Source: Rhodopseudomonas palustris JSC-3b
GTDB taxonomy: Bacteria > Pseudomonadota > Alphaproteobacteria > Rhizobiales > Xanthobacteraceae
Reading direction: 5' to 3'
Assembly (NCBI GenBank): GCA_000504425.1
Contig: KI632513.1
Span: forward strand, 282,094 to 346,093
Length of the DNA: 64,000 nucleotides
Shown here in pieces: positions 1 to 7,937 of the stretch. Under the pieces are notes generated by a model. That model saw nothing but the letters and a program-made list of their open reading frames with translations, was not told the origin of the DNA and did no database searches. Position numbers and translations under genes: made by a program. Within the stretch, counting starts at the first letter, position 1. Every line of letters starts with the position of its first letter.

Positions 1-830
1 GCAGAGGCTTGCCTTCATTATCTAAAAAAGGCGCGAGTATCTTGGCCAGCATTACGAGGCACACCAAGTGGCCGGCCGCGGCAGCCGCGGCGATCCTCTC
101 AAGTCAAACTGCACGGTTTGCCGATTATCTGGGAGCGGCGGAAAGCACCCGCTACGCCAAGTGGCGATTGGAGACTTCCGGCGACGCTCAGGTTTCGAAT
201 AGGCCCGAACCGCGGGTTTCCGCATAAGACGTCTGAAGGTCCGACTGCGCGCGTTATAGGCTGCGACGCCGGCATTTGAGCTGGTGGTCCATGCTTAGGC
301 AACCTGCGTTCCTGCCTCAACAGCGCGCGCCAATTTTGGCCGATGTGGCTATTTCTAGGAATCGTCGATCGTCTGCCAAACCCTGCTCTTCGCACCAGGT
401 CACACATCGCCTTCCGTGCAGAAAAGTCGTTCTTGCTCCGACCCGATAGCACCAGCGCACCTCGCAGCCGACCGGTTTCGATGTCGGTACGAAGTCGCCC
501 AGCGAGAGGTAGGCAGATACACGTAGTCAATCTATCGAGCGCATACCGCCTGAAGTCTGTAGTTAGGGTGCTCTCACTACTGGCGACAATTGCCAAGATT
601 AGCTATCAGGAACTAATGCCTTCCCGAGGCGTGAAAGGCGAACTCTGAACACGTAACTCTGGACGAATTGCAGTCTTGCCCCGTCTCAGCTTTGGTAGCC
701 GCAGTGTCAGAAAGAGATGAAAATTCAATAAGAGTTGCGCTTCGCTCGCAATAAGAGCGAGTTTGATCATTCAACCAAGATCGTTGCCTCGATATTCGGC
801 TATTCATCACAGAGATTGAGAGTTGTTCAA
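1..830. other. Stretch without a convincing gene, left part of the island
   Basis: Open frames exist on both strands (for example 99-596 on the minus strand and 343-648 on the plus strand), but none has a recognisable domain, a good ribosome binding site or a convincing start. Just before the first cargo gene the base composition drops. A short inverted repeat (CGCTC/GAGCG, near 746-763) lies about 70 bases before the start at 831 and could belong to the promoter region. The left border of the island is not visible here. Confidence 0.4.
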
Positions 831-1346
831 ATGTCCGAGCTGCTAAACGTTTGGAGAGAGATTGCCTCAGCGAATCGATTTGCTGAGACGAAGCTAGTAT
901 TCTTTGTGGGTCTTTGTTTGGGGCTTCTTGGAATCCAGAACCAGCAGCCCAGCTCATCTCTAATCATCGATCTAGCCAAGGGCGGCAATCGGAGCGCAAT
1001 GACGATTGTAGTCATCGTCTGCATGACCATATCAATCCTCGCTATCATTCCTCGCTTAACTCCGCCACGTAAGGCCCGCGCTGCAGTTCCGGTAAGTAAA
1101 TCAAAAAACCCATACTACTTCATGGATGTCGCGACCTTCGAGTCTAGCAAGGAATGGCTGGAAGCATTGGCTATTGAATTTTCATTCCAAGAACGAAACA
1201 GAGCTGAAATGTTGGCTGAGCAGGCTTTTATCGTTGCCGCGATTGCATCAAGGAAATTCTCCGCATTGCGGTGGTCAATGAACATTCTTCTAGTTGGTTG
1301 GCTTGCCTCGTGGCTTCCAGTTGTCGCCATTTGGTTGAGAGGGTAG
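831..1346 (+). CDS. PycTM-like membrane effector (DUF5706-type)
   Basis: A 171-residue membrane protein with three predicted transmembrane segments, at about residues 21-37, 56-74 and 148-168. The layout matches what I know of the Pycsar effector family PycTM: an N-terminal FAETK motif running into the first helix (family pattern F-A-D-T-K), a second helix ending in a Pro-Arg pair (IIPRL), an aromatic motif (PYYF) in the middle, and a late helix preceded by an ASRKF motif. In known Pycsar systems such proteins respond to a cyclic pyrimidine nucleotide and damage the inner membrane. The frame is open back to a TTG at 735, but the ATG at 831 gives the family's usual length and start. It is the first gene of a four-gene operon, with 4 bases before the kinase gene. 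The family call rests on pattern memory only. Confidence 0.72.
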   Translation: MSELLNVWREIASANRFAETKLVFFVGLCLGLLGIQNQQPSSSLIIDLAKGGNRSAMTIVVIVCMTISILAIIPRLTPPRKARAAVPVSKSKNPYYFMDVATFESSKEWLEALAIEFSFQERNRAEMLAEQAFIVAAIASRKFSALRWSMNILLVGWLASWLPVVAIWLRG

Positions 1347-1350
1347 TGAC

Positions 1351-3576
1351 ATGGAATTGGATGATGATGTAGCTGTCCTCGAAAGGTGGCTTGAGGCGCT
1401 TCCTAGCGCCGCGGTCTATGATTCAAAAATCGAAGGGGCGGCTAGCAGACAGGGCTATCTCGATCAAATTTGCGGAATTAGTGACCCTCCAGTTCTGATG
1501 CTCGCTTATCTACAGGATGAATGTGACGAATTAGGTTCATTCCTCACTTTGGCTTACGCCGCTCCCATCGGAATTAGCACCGCGACTCTGCGCAGTCGCG
1601 TAAAGCTCAAAATAGTCGATGATAGAAATAGTGCGATCAAGTTATCGCGGCGCTCGTATCTCAAGTTTCTAAAAGAACAAGGTGATGAGTACGAAGGTGG
1701 CAGAATTTATGTCCTTCCCGCCAATGGAAAGATTACCTTGTTGGAGTCCAAGGCGAAGGTGCTTCACGGAGACGCCCCGGGGCTTGCGATCGCATTTCTT
1801 CCTAAGTCTGCTGAGCTGTCTCAGCTCATTCTAATGCAATTGGAGGTAGCTAGGCGTCAGTTCTTTTCTGAAATAGCGCGTTCCAGAGAGGAGCGAATTG
1901 CGCATTCGCTCAATTCGATGGTCGAATTACTTTCTACAGATCCTTCTACAGCGAGGATTTGCGAGCTTACGCGGCTGTACTGTCGTTCGCAGTCGCTTGC
2001 GCTATACGAACTAAAAGGGAATAGTTACGTATGCATCGATTACTCGTCCGAGAAGCGTAATCGAAAGTGGCCTGTTCCTATACCGGTGTCTGTAGCTTGC
2101 GATTTGGTAGAAGAGCATAATATCTTACGAAGTCACACATTCGGGAAGAGGGTTCCTGGGCAACTTTCAAAGATATTCAAGGGTGATCCTTGGATGATTG
2201 TGCCTTGTTTGACCGATGCTGTTAATGTGTACGACGGACTTAGTACTAAGTTCACTCAGTATCTAATTGTAGCCATTGGGAAGCTCGACTCGTCATACTT
2301 GGGCAATGACTACAGTCGAACTGACCTAAACGTTGCAAAGAGTCTCGCGGCGCTTCTATCGAATCATCTGCCGTACATAGATGCGTCAACTACTTATCTA
2401 GAGTTGTCCAATGAGCTTGAGCAGCGGGGCCTGCGGGGGCTTGATTTAAAGTGGATTTATGAGCTCGCGCGACCAATTATTCCTGGTCTGAAGAGTATCG
2501 GAGTTTTCCCTGAATTTCCTTCCTCCGAGGGTGCTCAATTCGAGCCGGAAGACTTTTTGATCACTGATGGTACAGTTTACGCATCTGAGATTACCGACCG
2601 TGGGTATGGGTCGTGCCTGGCCACAACAAGATTGGATAGAAGTAAACTTCGTTGCAGGGTTTTCAAGGCAGCTACAGAGTATCATAGTGAGCAAAAGATC
2701 GTTGTCGCCTTTGAATATGCTGTTGTCCAGCATGTTCATATGAGGTTGTTGGATGCGGTTCTGGAGCATCTTCGCAGTGCATGCCAAGTTGTGGACTTCC
2801 GCGCATATAGCTTAGGGACGCAGGCGCAGGTTCGTCACGTTATTCGAGGCTCTCTGTCCGCTGCGATAGCTAATGTTGAGCTTATCTCACAGAGGGTTCG
2901 ATTGTATTCACGCATGCCGACAAAGATGATGAAGCTGTTCGGTACGCCGACAATGATAACAAGCTTTGACGATGCATTATTGTGGCTGAATGAGGCGTAT
3001 GCGTTGGCAGACGCGCCTAGATATCTGTTGGATGGCTTTTCCGAATCTTCAATTAGATGGTCTGACGTTGATCCGAGTGAGCTGGTCAGTGAGACGCTTG
3101 CTATCAATCGGGGCGAAATTCGACGGCGCGCACTGCGCGTCGAGGTAATCATTAGTCCAGAAATGAAGAACAGGTGGATATCTGCCGATAGAGAATTTTT
3201 GAAGATTGTGATTTTCAATCTAATTGACAATGCGGTGAAGTATTCATTTCAAGATCGTCGGTTGACGGTGGAGTTGAGTTTTGTGAAGGGTAATCGGTGG
3301 CGTTTTGAGGTTAGCAATTTCGGCGTGCCGATTGATGCGGAGGAACGTGAGAGGATATTTGATCCATGGGTGCGCTCGTTTCGTCAATACCTTGCGACGC
3401 GGCGTCCTGGTACGGGGTTAGGATTAGCAGTAAGTAGACGTATTCTTGAAGCGCATGATCGGGCAGCCGTTCTCGATTTTGAGTCAGAGGTGATTTCGAA
3501 GAAACCTCTGATCGCAGCTACAACATTCTTCTTCGAGTTGGATGTGAAGGGAAAAGGGGAGGCGTCGCGCCAGTGA
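1351..3576 (+). CDS. Histidine kinase-like sensor of the cargo operon
   Basis: A 741-residue, apparently soluble protein; no membrane segment is evident. The C-terminal quarter is a GHKL ATPase: the N-box reads NLIDNAVKY with Asn627, an SNFGVPI segment stands for the G1 box, an IFDPW motif follows, and the G2 box is PGTGLGL at 686-692. About 130 residues upstream lies an H-box candidate (HVIRGSL, His496), as in a dimerisation and phosphotransfer domain. The N-terminal 450 residues may contain GAF-like sensing modules, but I cannot assign them. The stop codon overlaps the GTG of the receiver gene (GTGA), so the two are translationally coupled and probably form a cognate pair. Codon usage is visibly richer in A and T than in the backbone genes. 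What it senses is unknown. Confidence 0.85.
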   Translation: MELDDDVAVLERWLEALPSAAVYDSKIEGAASRQGYLDQICGISDPPVLMLAYLQDECDELGSFLTLAYAAPIGISTATLRSRVKLKIVDDRNSAIKLSRRSYLKFLKEQGDEYEGGRIYVLPANGKITLLESKAKVLHGDAPGLAIAFLPKSAELSQLILMQLEVARRQFFSEIARSREERIAHSLNSMVELLSTDPSTARICELTRLYCRSQSLALYELKGNSYVCIDYSSEKRNRKWPVPIPVSVACDLVEEHNILRSHTFGKRVPGQLSKIFKGDPWMIVPCLTDAVNVYDGLSTKFTQYLIVAIGKLDSSYLGNDYSRTDLNVAKSLAALLSNHLPYIDASTTYLELSNELEQRGLRGLDLKWIYELARPIIPGLKSIGVFPEFPSSEGAQFEPEDFLITDGTVYASEITDRGYGSCLATTRLDRSKLRCRVFKAATEYHSEQKIVVAFEYAVVQHVHMRLLDAVLEHLRSACQVVDFRAYSLGTQAQVRHVIRGSLSAAIANVELISQRVRLYSRMPTKMMKLFGTPTMITSFDDALLWLNEAYALADAPRYLLDGFSESSIRWSDVDPSELVSETLAINRGEIRRRALRVEVIISPEMKNRWISADREFLKIVIFNLIDNAVKYSFQDRRLTVELSFVKGNRWRFEVSNFGVPIDAEERERIFDPWVRSFRQYLATRRPGTGLGLAVSRRILEAHDRAAVLDFESEVISKKPLIAATTFFFELDVKGKGEASRQ

Positions 3577-4061
3577 GAATTGTACATCTAGAAGATGAGT
3601 GGCCGAAGGCGCGCTCGTTAGCCCATCAGCTGCATGATCGCATATTTCAGGCTCTTTCACCCGCTGACGCTGTGGAACTGGATCTTCTTGAGGAGGAGAG
3701 TCCAGATGAAATTGTTCCGTCGCGAACGGTTGTTACTATCGCCGGTGCACGGAACGTTCAGCTGTTCGAGTATCTGTTTGTCATTGATCCGGAGTCACTT
3801 GCCCGTATTGCGACGCCAAGTGATGTTGTTGTTGTCGACATCATGCGGAATGACACCAAGGGGAGATTTGTCAGCATTCTTCCATCGGTCATGAAAGTAT
3901 TTCGTAGTCAGCCCTTCCAAAAAGACCGGTGGATGTATTTCTCGGCATATCCGGAAAACGTGCCCCCTGATTGTGAGCTCAGCGGGATGCAGAAGATGGA
4001 GCATAAGAGGCTGATCGAAGTTCTATTCATTAGGCTTCGCGAGGAGTTTGCATGGATCTAG
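3573..4061 (+). CDS. Stand-alone receiver-domain protein
   Basis: A 162-residue protein that fits a response-regulator receiver fold with a long insertion. An acidic cluster (LEDE, residues 6-9) follows the first strand. A hydrophobic strand VVVVD ends in the likely phospho-acceptor Asp89. A Ser stands in the YFSAYPE segment at the usual Ser/Thr position, and a Lys follows in EHKRLIE. There is no output domain, so the target should be another protein. The GTG start overlaps the kinase stop, and the last 10 bases overlap the cyclase gene, which makes the kinase the likely phosphodonor and the cyclase the likely target. About 40 residues between the first strand and the Asp strand are extra compared with a CheY-type domain. 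The fold call is by motif only. Confidence 0.68.
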   Translation: MRIVHLEDEWPKARSLAHQLHDRIFQALSPADAVELDLLEEESPDEIVPSRTVVTIAGARNVQLFEYLFVIDPESLARIATPSDVVVVDIMRNDTKGRFVSILPSVMKVFRSQPFQKDRWMYFSAYPENVPPDCELSGMQKMEHKRLIEVLFIRLREEFAWI

Positions 4062-5308
4062 GGGATGGATGGTTTTGTTTTGAGAGATTAGGTAGTGTGC
4101 GGCGTCCAGCAGAGTTTCAAAGCGCTGAACTTGACAACCTCTTTCTTGACAGCGCTCACGTAAATATTCGCGCTGCATGGTGTATCTCTTGCGTTGATCG
4201 GCGATTGATATTCTTCTGGGGAGACCGGAGGCAAAGATCTAGCTCGGGTCCGGCATCCGAGGGGCGCTTCGGTTACTATGAGCGTCGCTTCAAGGAAGCG
4301 TTTCGCAGCTTTAGTAGCGTAATGCTCGCCGAGCGCTTTGAGTCGGGGGAAAGTACACCATTGAAGTATGTTGGTGCTCGTTCCACCTCCAGATCGTGTG
4401 TGGCGGAGATCTTCGCCGGCCGAGGGCTGCTGTTCTTCTATATGTTTGAAGATAAGGAAATCTCTGAGGAAGATGCGATAGATCGGCGGTCTTTCCTTTT
4501 GCGATGTAGTGAACAAAGTCGGCAGATATGCCGGGCTGCTCAGTTATTTTTCAGAAATATTCCGGTCGACGTGTTGCGCGCAGATGTTGATGGGGACCGC
4601 TTGTTTGAGGAGTATTTCGGCCCTTCAGCGTTCGATCCCATCGATGAGCCAGCCGTGCCATTCATTTGGCCATGGCAAAAATGTGTCGAAGTCAGACAGG
4701 GAGCCTGCCATCCTCTGGAGATTGATACCGTTTCCTTAGTGATGGATGTTCGAAATTCGACATCCGCGATGCTCTTGACGGTAGATCCGCCGAAGTTTGC
4801 AATGTTTATTGATGAGGTGGTTGAAGCGGCGCAAAGGATCATTACTAGTCATGGCGGCTACTTCGACAAGGAGACTGGCGATGGCGTCGTTGGACACTTC
4901 TGCGTGCCTCAGAGTGATAATCAGTCGAGTGAGACTGTTTTGAAGGTTCTCGAGGCTGCCAAGATGATGTCGCTAAAAACAACTCAAATCTGCGATGCGT
5001 ATCAAGACAATTTGAGCTTTTCCCTCCGGGGTCTTGGGTGTGCCATTGGCCTTTTTGCTGGAAAGGCGGTGTGGCTCGTTTCATGGAAGGGAATAAGAGC
5101 AATCGGGAGCTCAGTGGTGAATGCATCTCGAATTTGTTGCAATGCTGCTGCCGGCGAAGTTGGATACTGCAACGTAATCTCGCGTGTGTTGAAATCCGGG
5201 GAGGTGGGACTTGATGTCTTTCCGCTGGATGGAGCGAAAAGACCAATTGATGTGTCGGAAGTTAGGAAGGCAGCTTTGCCAGAAGCGTCATTTGTCAAGA
5301 TCGTATAG
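4052..5308 (+). CDS. Class III nucleotide cyclase, PycC-like
   Basis: A 418-residue protein with an unrecognised N-terminal region (1-225) and a C-terminal class III adenylate/guanylate cyclase domain (about 226-385). Both metal-binding aspartates are visible: Asp232 in LVMDVRNST and Asp277 in KETGDG. Lys273 stands where adenylyl cyclases contact the base. The catalytic Arg360 is present in NASRI. The transition-state Asn is oddly placed: the usual pattern has Asn four residues before Arg, but Asn357 is three before and Val fills the normal place. The protein lacks membrane segments. It is the last gene of the operon and overlaps the receiver gene by 10 bases. With a PycTM-like partner it most likely makes a cyclic pyrimidine nucleotide as an infection signal, but the product cannot be read from sequence. 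Confidence 0.82.
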   Translation: MDLGDGWFCFERLGSVRRPAEFQSAELDNLFLDSAHVNIRAAWCISCVDRRLIFFWGDRRQRSSSGPASEGRFGYYERRFKEAFRSFSSVMLAERFESGESTPLKYVGARSTSRSCVAEIFAGRGLLFFYMFEDKEISEEDAIDRRSFLLRCSEQSRQICRAAQLFFRNIPVDVLRADVDGDRLFEEYFGPSAFDPIDEPAVPFIWPWQKCVEVRQGACHPLEIDTVSLVMDVRNSTSAMLLTVDPPKFAMFIDEVVEAAQRIITSHGGYFDKETGDGVVGHFCVPQSDNQSSETVLKVLEAAKMMSLKTTQICDAYQDNLSFSLRGLGCAIGLFAGKAVWLVSWKGIRAIGSSVVNASRICCNAAAGEVGYCNVISRVLKSGEVGLDVFPLDGAKRPIDVSEVRKAALPEASFVKIV

Positions 5309-5566
5309 GGAATCGAAGAGAAAATCGATTGGGAGCTCGCTTAGAGTTCTTGTCTCTGTGCGGCGTGTAGAGCAGCCATAAGTGCGGAGGCGTTGTTTAC
5401 ACGAGCGGTGAGCGCTGGCTCCGCTTCGAGCACGAGGTCACCAAGTTGAGGTCGTGACCAAATGAATGTATAAAAATCAACGCTCGTCACCCGGATGGTC
5501 CCACTTGTAGGGCGAGATCTCTTGTTGCTCGGTAAGCTTTACTAGCCGTGACCTTGCCCTCAAGTT

Positions 5567-6490
5567 TTATCCAGGTCTGAGTTCGTTCGGGCGGCTGGAT
5601 GTGTCCATGTGGGCAGTGGCGGGCGCTGGCGCGGAGCCTTCGACATAGCGCAGCGCCAGATCCCGACGCGGATTGCAGGTGGCGGCGAACTCGGATGGCG
5701 TCTGCCACCCGACCTGTGAGTGCGGTCGTGCATCATTGTAGTCGGCTCGCCAGCACCGGAGCGCGACGCGGGCCTGGGGGAGCGAGGTGAACAGTGTTTC
5801 GTTCAGCAATACATCCCGCAGCCGGCCATTGAAGCTCTCGATGAAGGCGTTTTGCATGGGGTTTCCCGGCGCAATGTAGTGCTAGGCGACACGGCTCTGA
5901 TCGGCCCATGTCAGGATGGCATTGCTGGTGAACTCGCTGCCATTGTCGCTCACCACCATCTTGGGCTTGCCGCGCTCGGCGACCAGCCGGTCCAGTTCTC
6001 GTGCGACCCGGGCGCCCGAGAGCGAGGTGTCGACCACCAGCGCCAGGCACTCGCGGGTGCAGTCGTCGACCACAGTCAAAATGCGGAAGCGTCGACCATC
6101 GGTCATCTGATCCGACACGAAGTCGAGCGACCAGCGCTCATTCGGGAGCACCGGCACTGTCATAGGTGCTCGTGTGCCGAGGGCCCGTTTGCGGCCACCC
6201 CTGCGGCGTACTGTGAGTTTCTCCTCACGGTACAGCCGGAACAGCTTCTTGTGATTGACGAGGTAGCCCTCACGCTTGAGCAGGACCTGGAGGCGCCGAT
6301 AGCCAAAGCGCCGGCGTTCATGGGCGATCTCCCTCATACGTTGGCGCAGCCCGGCATCATCGCTCCGGCTCGTCTGATATCTGACTGTCATGCGGCAGAA
6401 GCCGATGGCTTTACACGCCCGCCGTTCGCTCATCCCGTGAATGCCAACGAGATGCGCGACAGCTTTCCGCTTGGCCGCGGGCGTCACCAC
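5567..6490 (-). pseudogene. IS3-family transposase orfB (DDE), amber-interrupted
   Basis: OrfB begins at GTG 6490, overlapping the end of orfA in another frame as in IS3 elements, where a -1 frameshift makes the OrfAB fusion. It encodes an HTH_21 region (MREIAHERRRFGYRR) and an rve integrase core with the catalytic Asp in SLDFVSD, the second Asp in VVSDNGSEF and the Glu in NAFIESFNGR. A TAG at 5884-5882 replaces the Trp that normally precedes HYIAPG, so the third catalytic residue lies beyond the stop. The transposase is therefore inactive unless the codon is suppressed. Confidence 0.87.
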
Positions 6491-6750
6491 TTCTTTCCCA
6501 GAAGATCCTTCAAGGCTGCATTGTCCAGCATGGCGTCCGCCAGCAGCCGCTTGAGCCGCGTGTTCTCGTCCTCCAGCGCCTTCAGCCGCTTGGCCTCCGA
6601 CACGTCCATTCCGCCGAATTTGGCCTTCCATTTATAAATGCTGGCGTCGCTGACGCCGTGCTTGCGGCACAGATCGGCGACCGGAACGCCAGCCTCGTGC
6701 TCCTTCAAAATCCCGATGATCTACTCTTCCGTAAAGCGGCTGCGCTTCAT
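6484..6750 (-). pseudogene. IS3-family transposase orfA, amber-interrupted
   Basis: The reading frame from the ATG at 6750 encodes MKRSRFTEE, then TAG at 6723-6721, then continues with IIGILKEHEAG and a typical helix-turn-helix and leucine-zipper orfA ending in DLLGKKW. In related elements a Gln codon stands at the stop, so a single CAG to TAG change truncates the protein after nine residues. The rest is open and well conserved, so the mutation looks recent. A downstream in-frame start at 6708 could give a 74-residue fragment lacking the start of the DNA-binding domain. Confidence 0.85.
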
Positions 6751-6956
6751 GCTCTGGTCCTCGTTAGGGCCAGAACGAACTTCAAACTGGATTAAGCCCG
6801 AGGGGCAAGGTCACCTCGTCCAGTCTGCGGAGCTGCTCCCGGCCGAAACCGGGAGCCTTCGTTGCGGTATTCAACCAGTCAGACGGGGGTCGAAGCCGGC
6901 TGACTGGTGAAGATTGGAGGATCTGGCACTTTCCGGCGAGACTGTTTCGGTAGCCC

Positions 6957-7442
6957 TCAGTGCAGCGCCTGGGCTGCATCGATCGCGGCGAGCTTCTGCG
7001 CAGCGGCTTCGCGTGCGAGCTGCTGGGACGCGGCGAAGCTGACGATGGCCGCCCACGCTTCAGGCATGGTCGTTTCGAGCTTGCTGGAAAGCGTAGCGAG
7101 GTCCGGAGCAATTTCGGTCGGAAGCACGGCAAAGGCCGGCACCGGGATTAAGTCGAAGCCGAGCACGTTCAACACGGCTTCCAAAGATTCGAGACCCGGC
7201 TTGTTCTTGCGTCGCCACGCCTTAATACTGGCTCGGCGCACCCCGGATGCAGTCTCGATGTCATCGTACCTGCGGCCCTGGCGGGCCATTTCTCCGAAGA
7301 CAAGCTTCACAAGCGAAGGCGCGCTCTCAGGGATCGTAACCGCGCGGAGTCGTCTGTGGCGCTTCTTCGGTTGCCACAGATGGAGGGGGCCGAAGGTGCG
7401 TTCGTAGGTTTCAGTGCGGTTCGAAGAAATCATCGCAGGCAT
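6957..7442 (-). CDS. XRE-like helix-turn-helix regulator of the island
   Basis: A 161-residue protein. After a basic N-terminus (KKRHRRLR) comes a helix-turn-helix of phage-repressor type: YDDIETASGVRRASIKAW at about residues 59-76, followed by a GLESLEAVLNVLGFDL segment typical of Cro/CI-like domains. The C-terminal part is an Ala-rich helix without recognised function. It is transcribed toward the decayed IS and has its own upstream region (7443-7749). In an element with an integrase and a primase it probably controls excision or replication genes. The exact target is unknown. Confidence 0.7.
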   Translation of the reverse strand: MPAMISSNRTETYERTFGPLHLWQPKKRHRRLRAVTIPESAPSLVKLVFGEMARQGRRYDDIETASGVRRASIKAWRRKNKPGLESLEAVLNVLGFDLIPVPAFAVLPTEIAPDLATLSSKLETTMPEAWAAIVSFAASQQLAREAAAQKLAAIDAAQALH

Positions 7443-7749
7443 CCTTGGTTGCTGATGCCCGTAGGGTGCCGATAGGGGCTACTCGCTTGGAGCCCATTCG
7501 GCTCCCCCATTGGTGATTGTTTCCCTCTGCGTGACCAATCACGCCAGCATGCAACGAACTATCTCGCAAGTTCGGCAACAACAACCAAGCTTTTGAGGCC
7601 TGCATCTAGCCTAGGGTCGGGGTCGCGCGTCACCCGCATGGGGGAGCGGTGCGGAAGCACCTTTTTCCCTGCAAGGCCGTCGTTCTTGCGAAACGTTGTC
7701 GAAGAAGCGCGCGCCGCGTTTCAATCAAGCCGCGACGACTTCATGAACA
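7443..7749. other. Intergenic region before the XRE-like gene
   Basis: About 300 bases without a credible gene. It must hold the promoter of the minus-strand regulator at 6957-7442. No clear operator or terminator could be identified by eye. Confidence 0.4.
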
Positions 7750-7908
7750 TCATGCCAGCTCCGAACAGAGTAGCGCCGCAACCATGCCACCGACTGCAAA
7801 CGGCCAAACATTGAGTGCTTTCGGCGCCCGCGCGCTCTGTTCGGCAACGAACCTGCGGGTCTCTTCCTGAGCGCGCTCGATCCGCGCAATCTGCTCTTGC
7901 TGATCCAT
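7750..7908 (-). CDS. Small one-helix membrane protein, possibly frameshifted
   Basis: The ATG at 7908 is preceded by AGGGGG at good spacing and encodes 52 residues: a charged helix (MDQQEQIARIERAQEE) followed by the start of a membrane segment (WPFAVGGMVA). In this frame the membrane part ends abruptly with ALLCSELA. One frame over, the DNA encodes GATLFGAGMMFMK and a stop at 7721, which would complete a normal 20-residue helix. A one-base indel near 7775 would explain this. Similar tiny membrane proteins are common next to primase genes in integrated elements. Function unknown. Confidence 0.55.
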   Translation of the reverse strand: MDQQEQIARIERAQEETRRFVAEQSARAPKALNVWPFAVGGMVAALLCSELA

Positions 7909-7937
7909 GGTGCGCCCCCTCCGGCGGCGATCGTAGC

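Larger units (their letters stand above)
5549..6813 (-). mobile_element. Decayed IS3-family insertion sequence
   Basis: A 1265-bp element bounded by imperfect inverted repeats that start with TGACCTTGCCC. The two ends stay similar for about 45 bp (left end 5549, right end 6813). It carries orfA and orfB of the IS3 family on the minus strand, and both are broken by amber stops. I see no clear target duplication: CCG lies before the left end and CCT after the right end. This suggests an old insertion or later rearrangement. It separates the Pycsar-like cargo operon from the integrase-primase module. Confidence 0.85.

Noticed and set aside
99..596. 165-aa minus-strand frame at the window start
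   Set aside because: No domain, no ribosome binding site, and the composition resembles random coding of a GC-rich noncoding stretch.
831..5308. CBASS or Thoeris system
   Set aside because: There is no CD-NTase, TIR or NAD-related domain. The class III cyclase with a PycTM-like protein fits Pycsar better.
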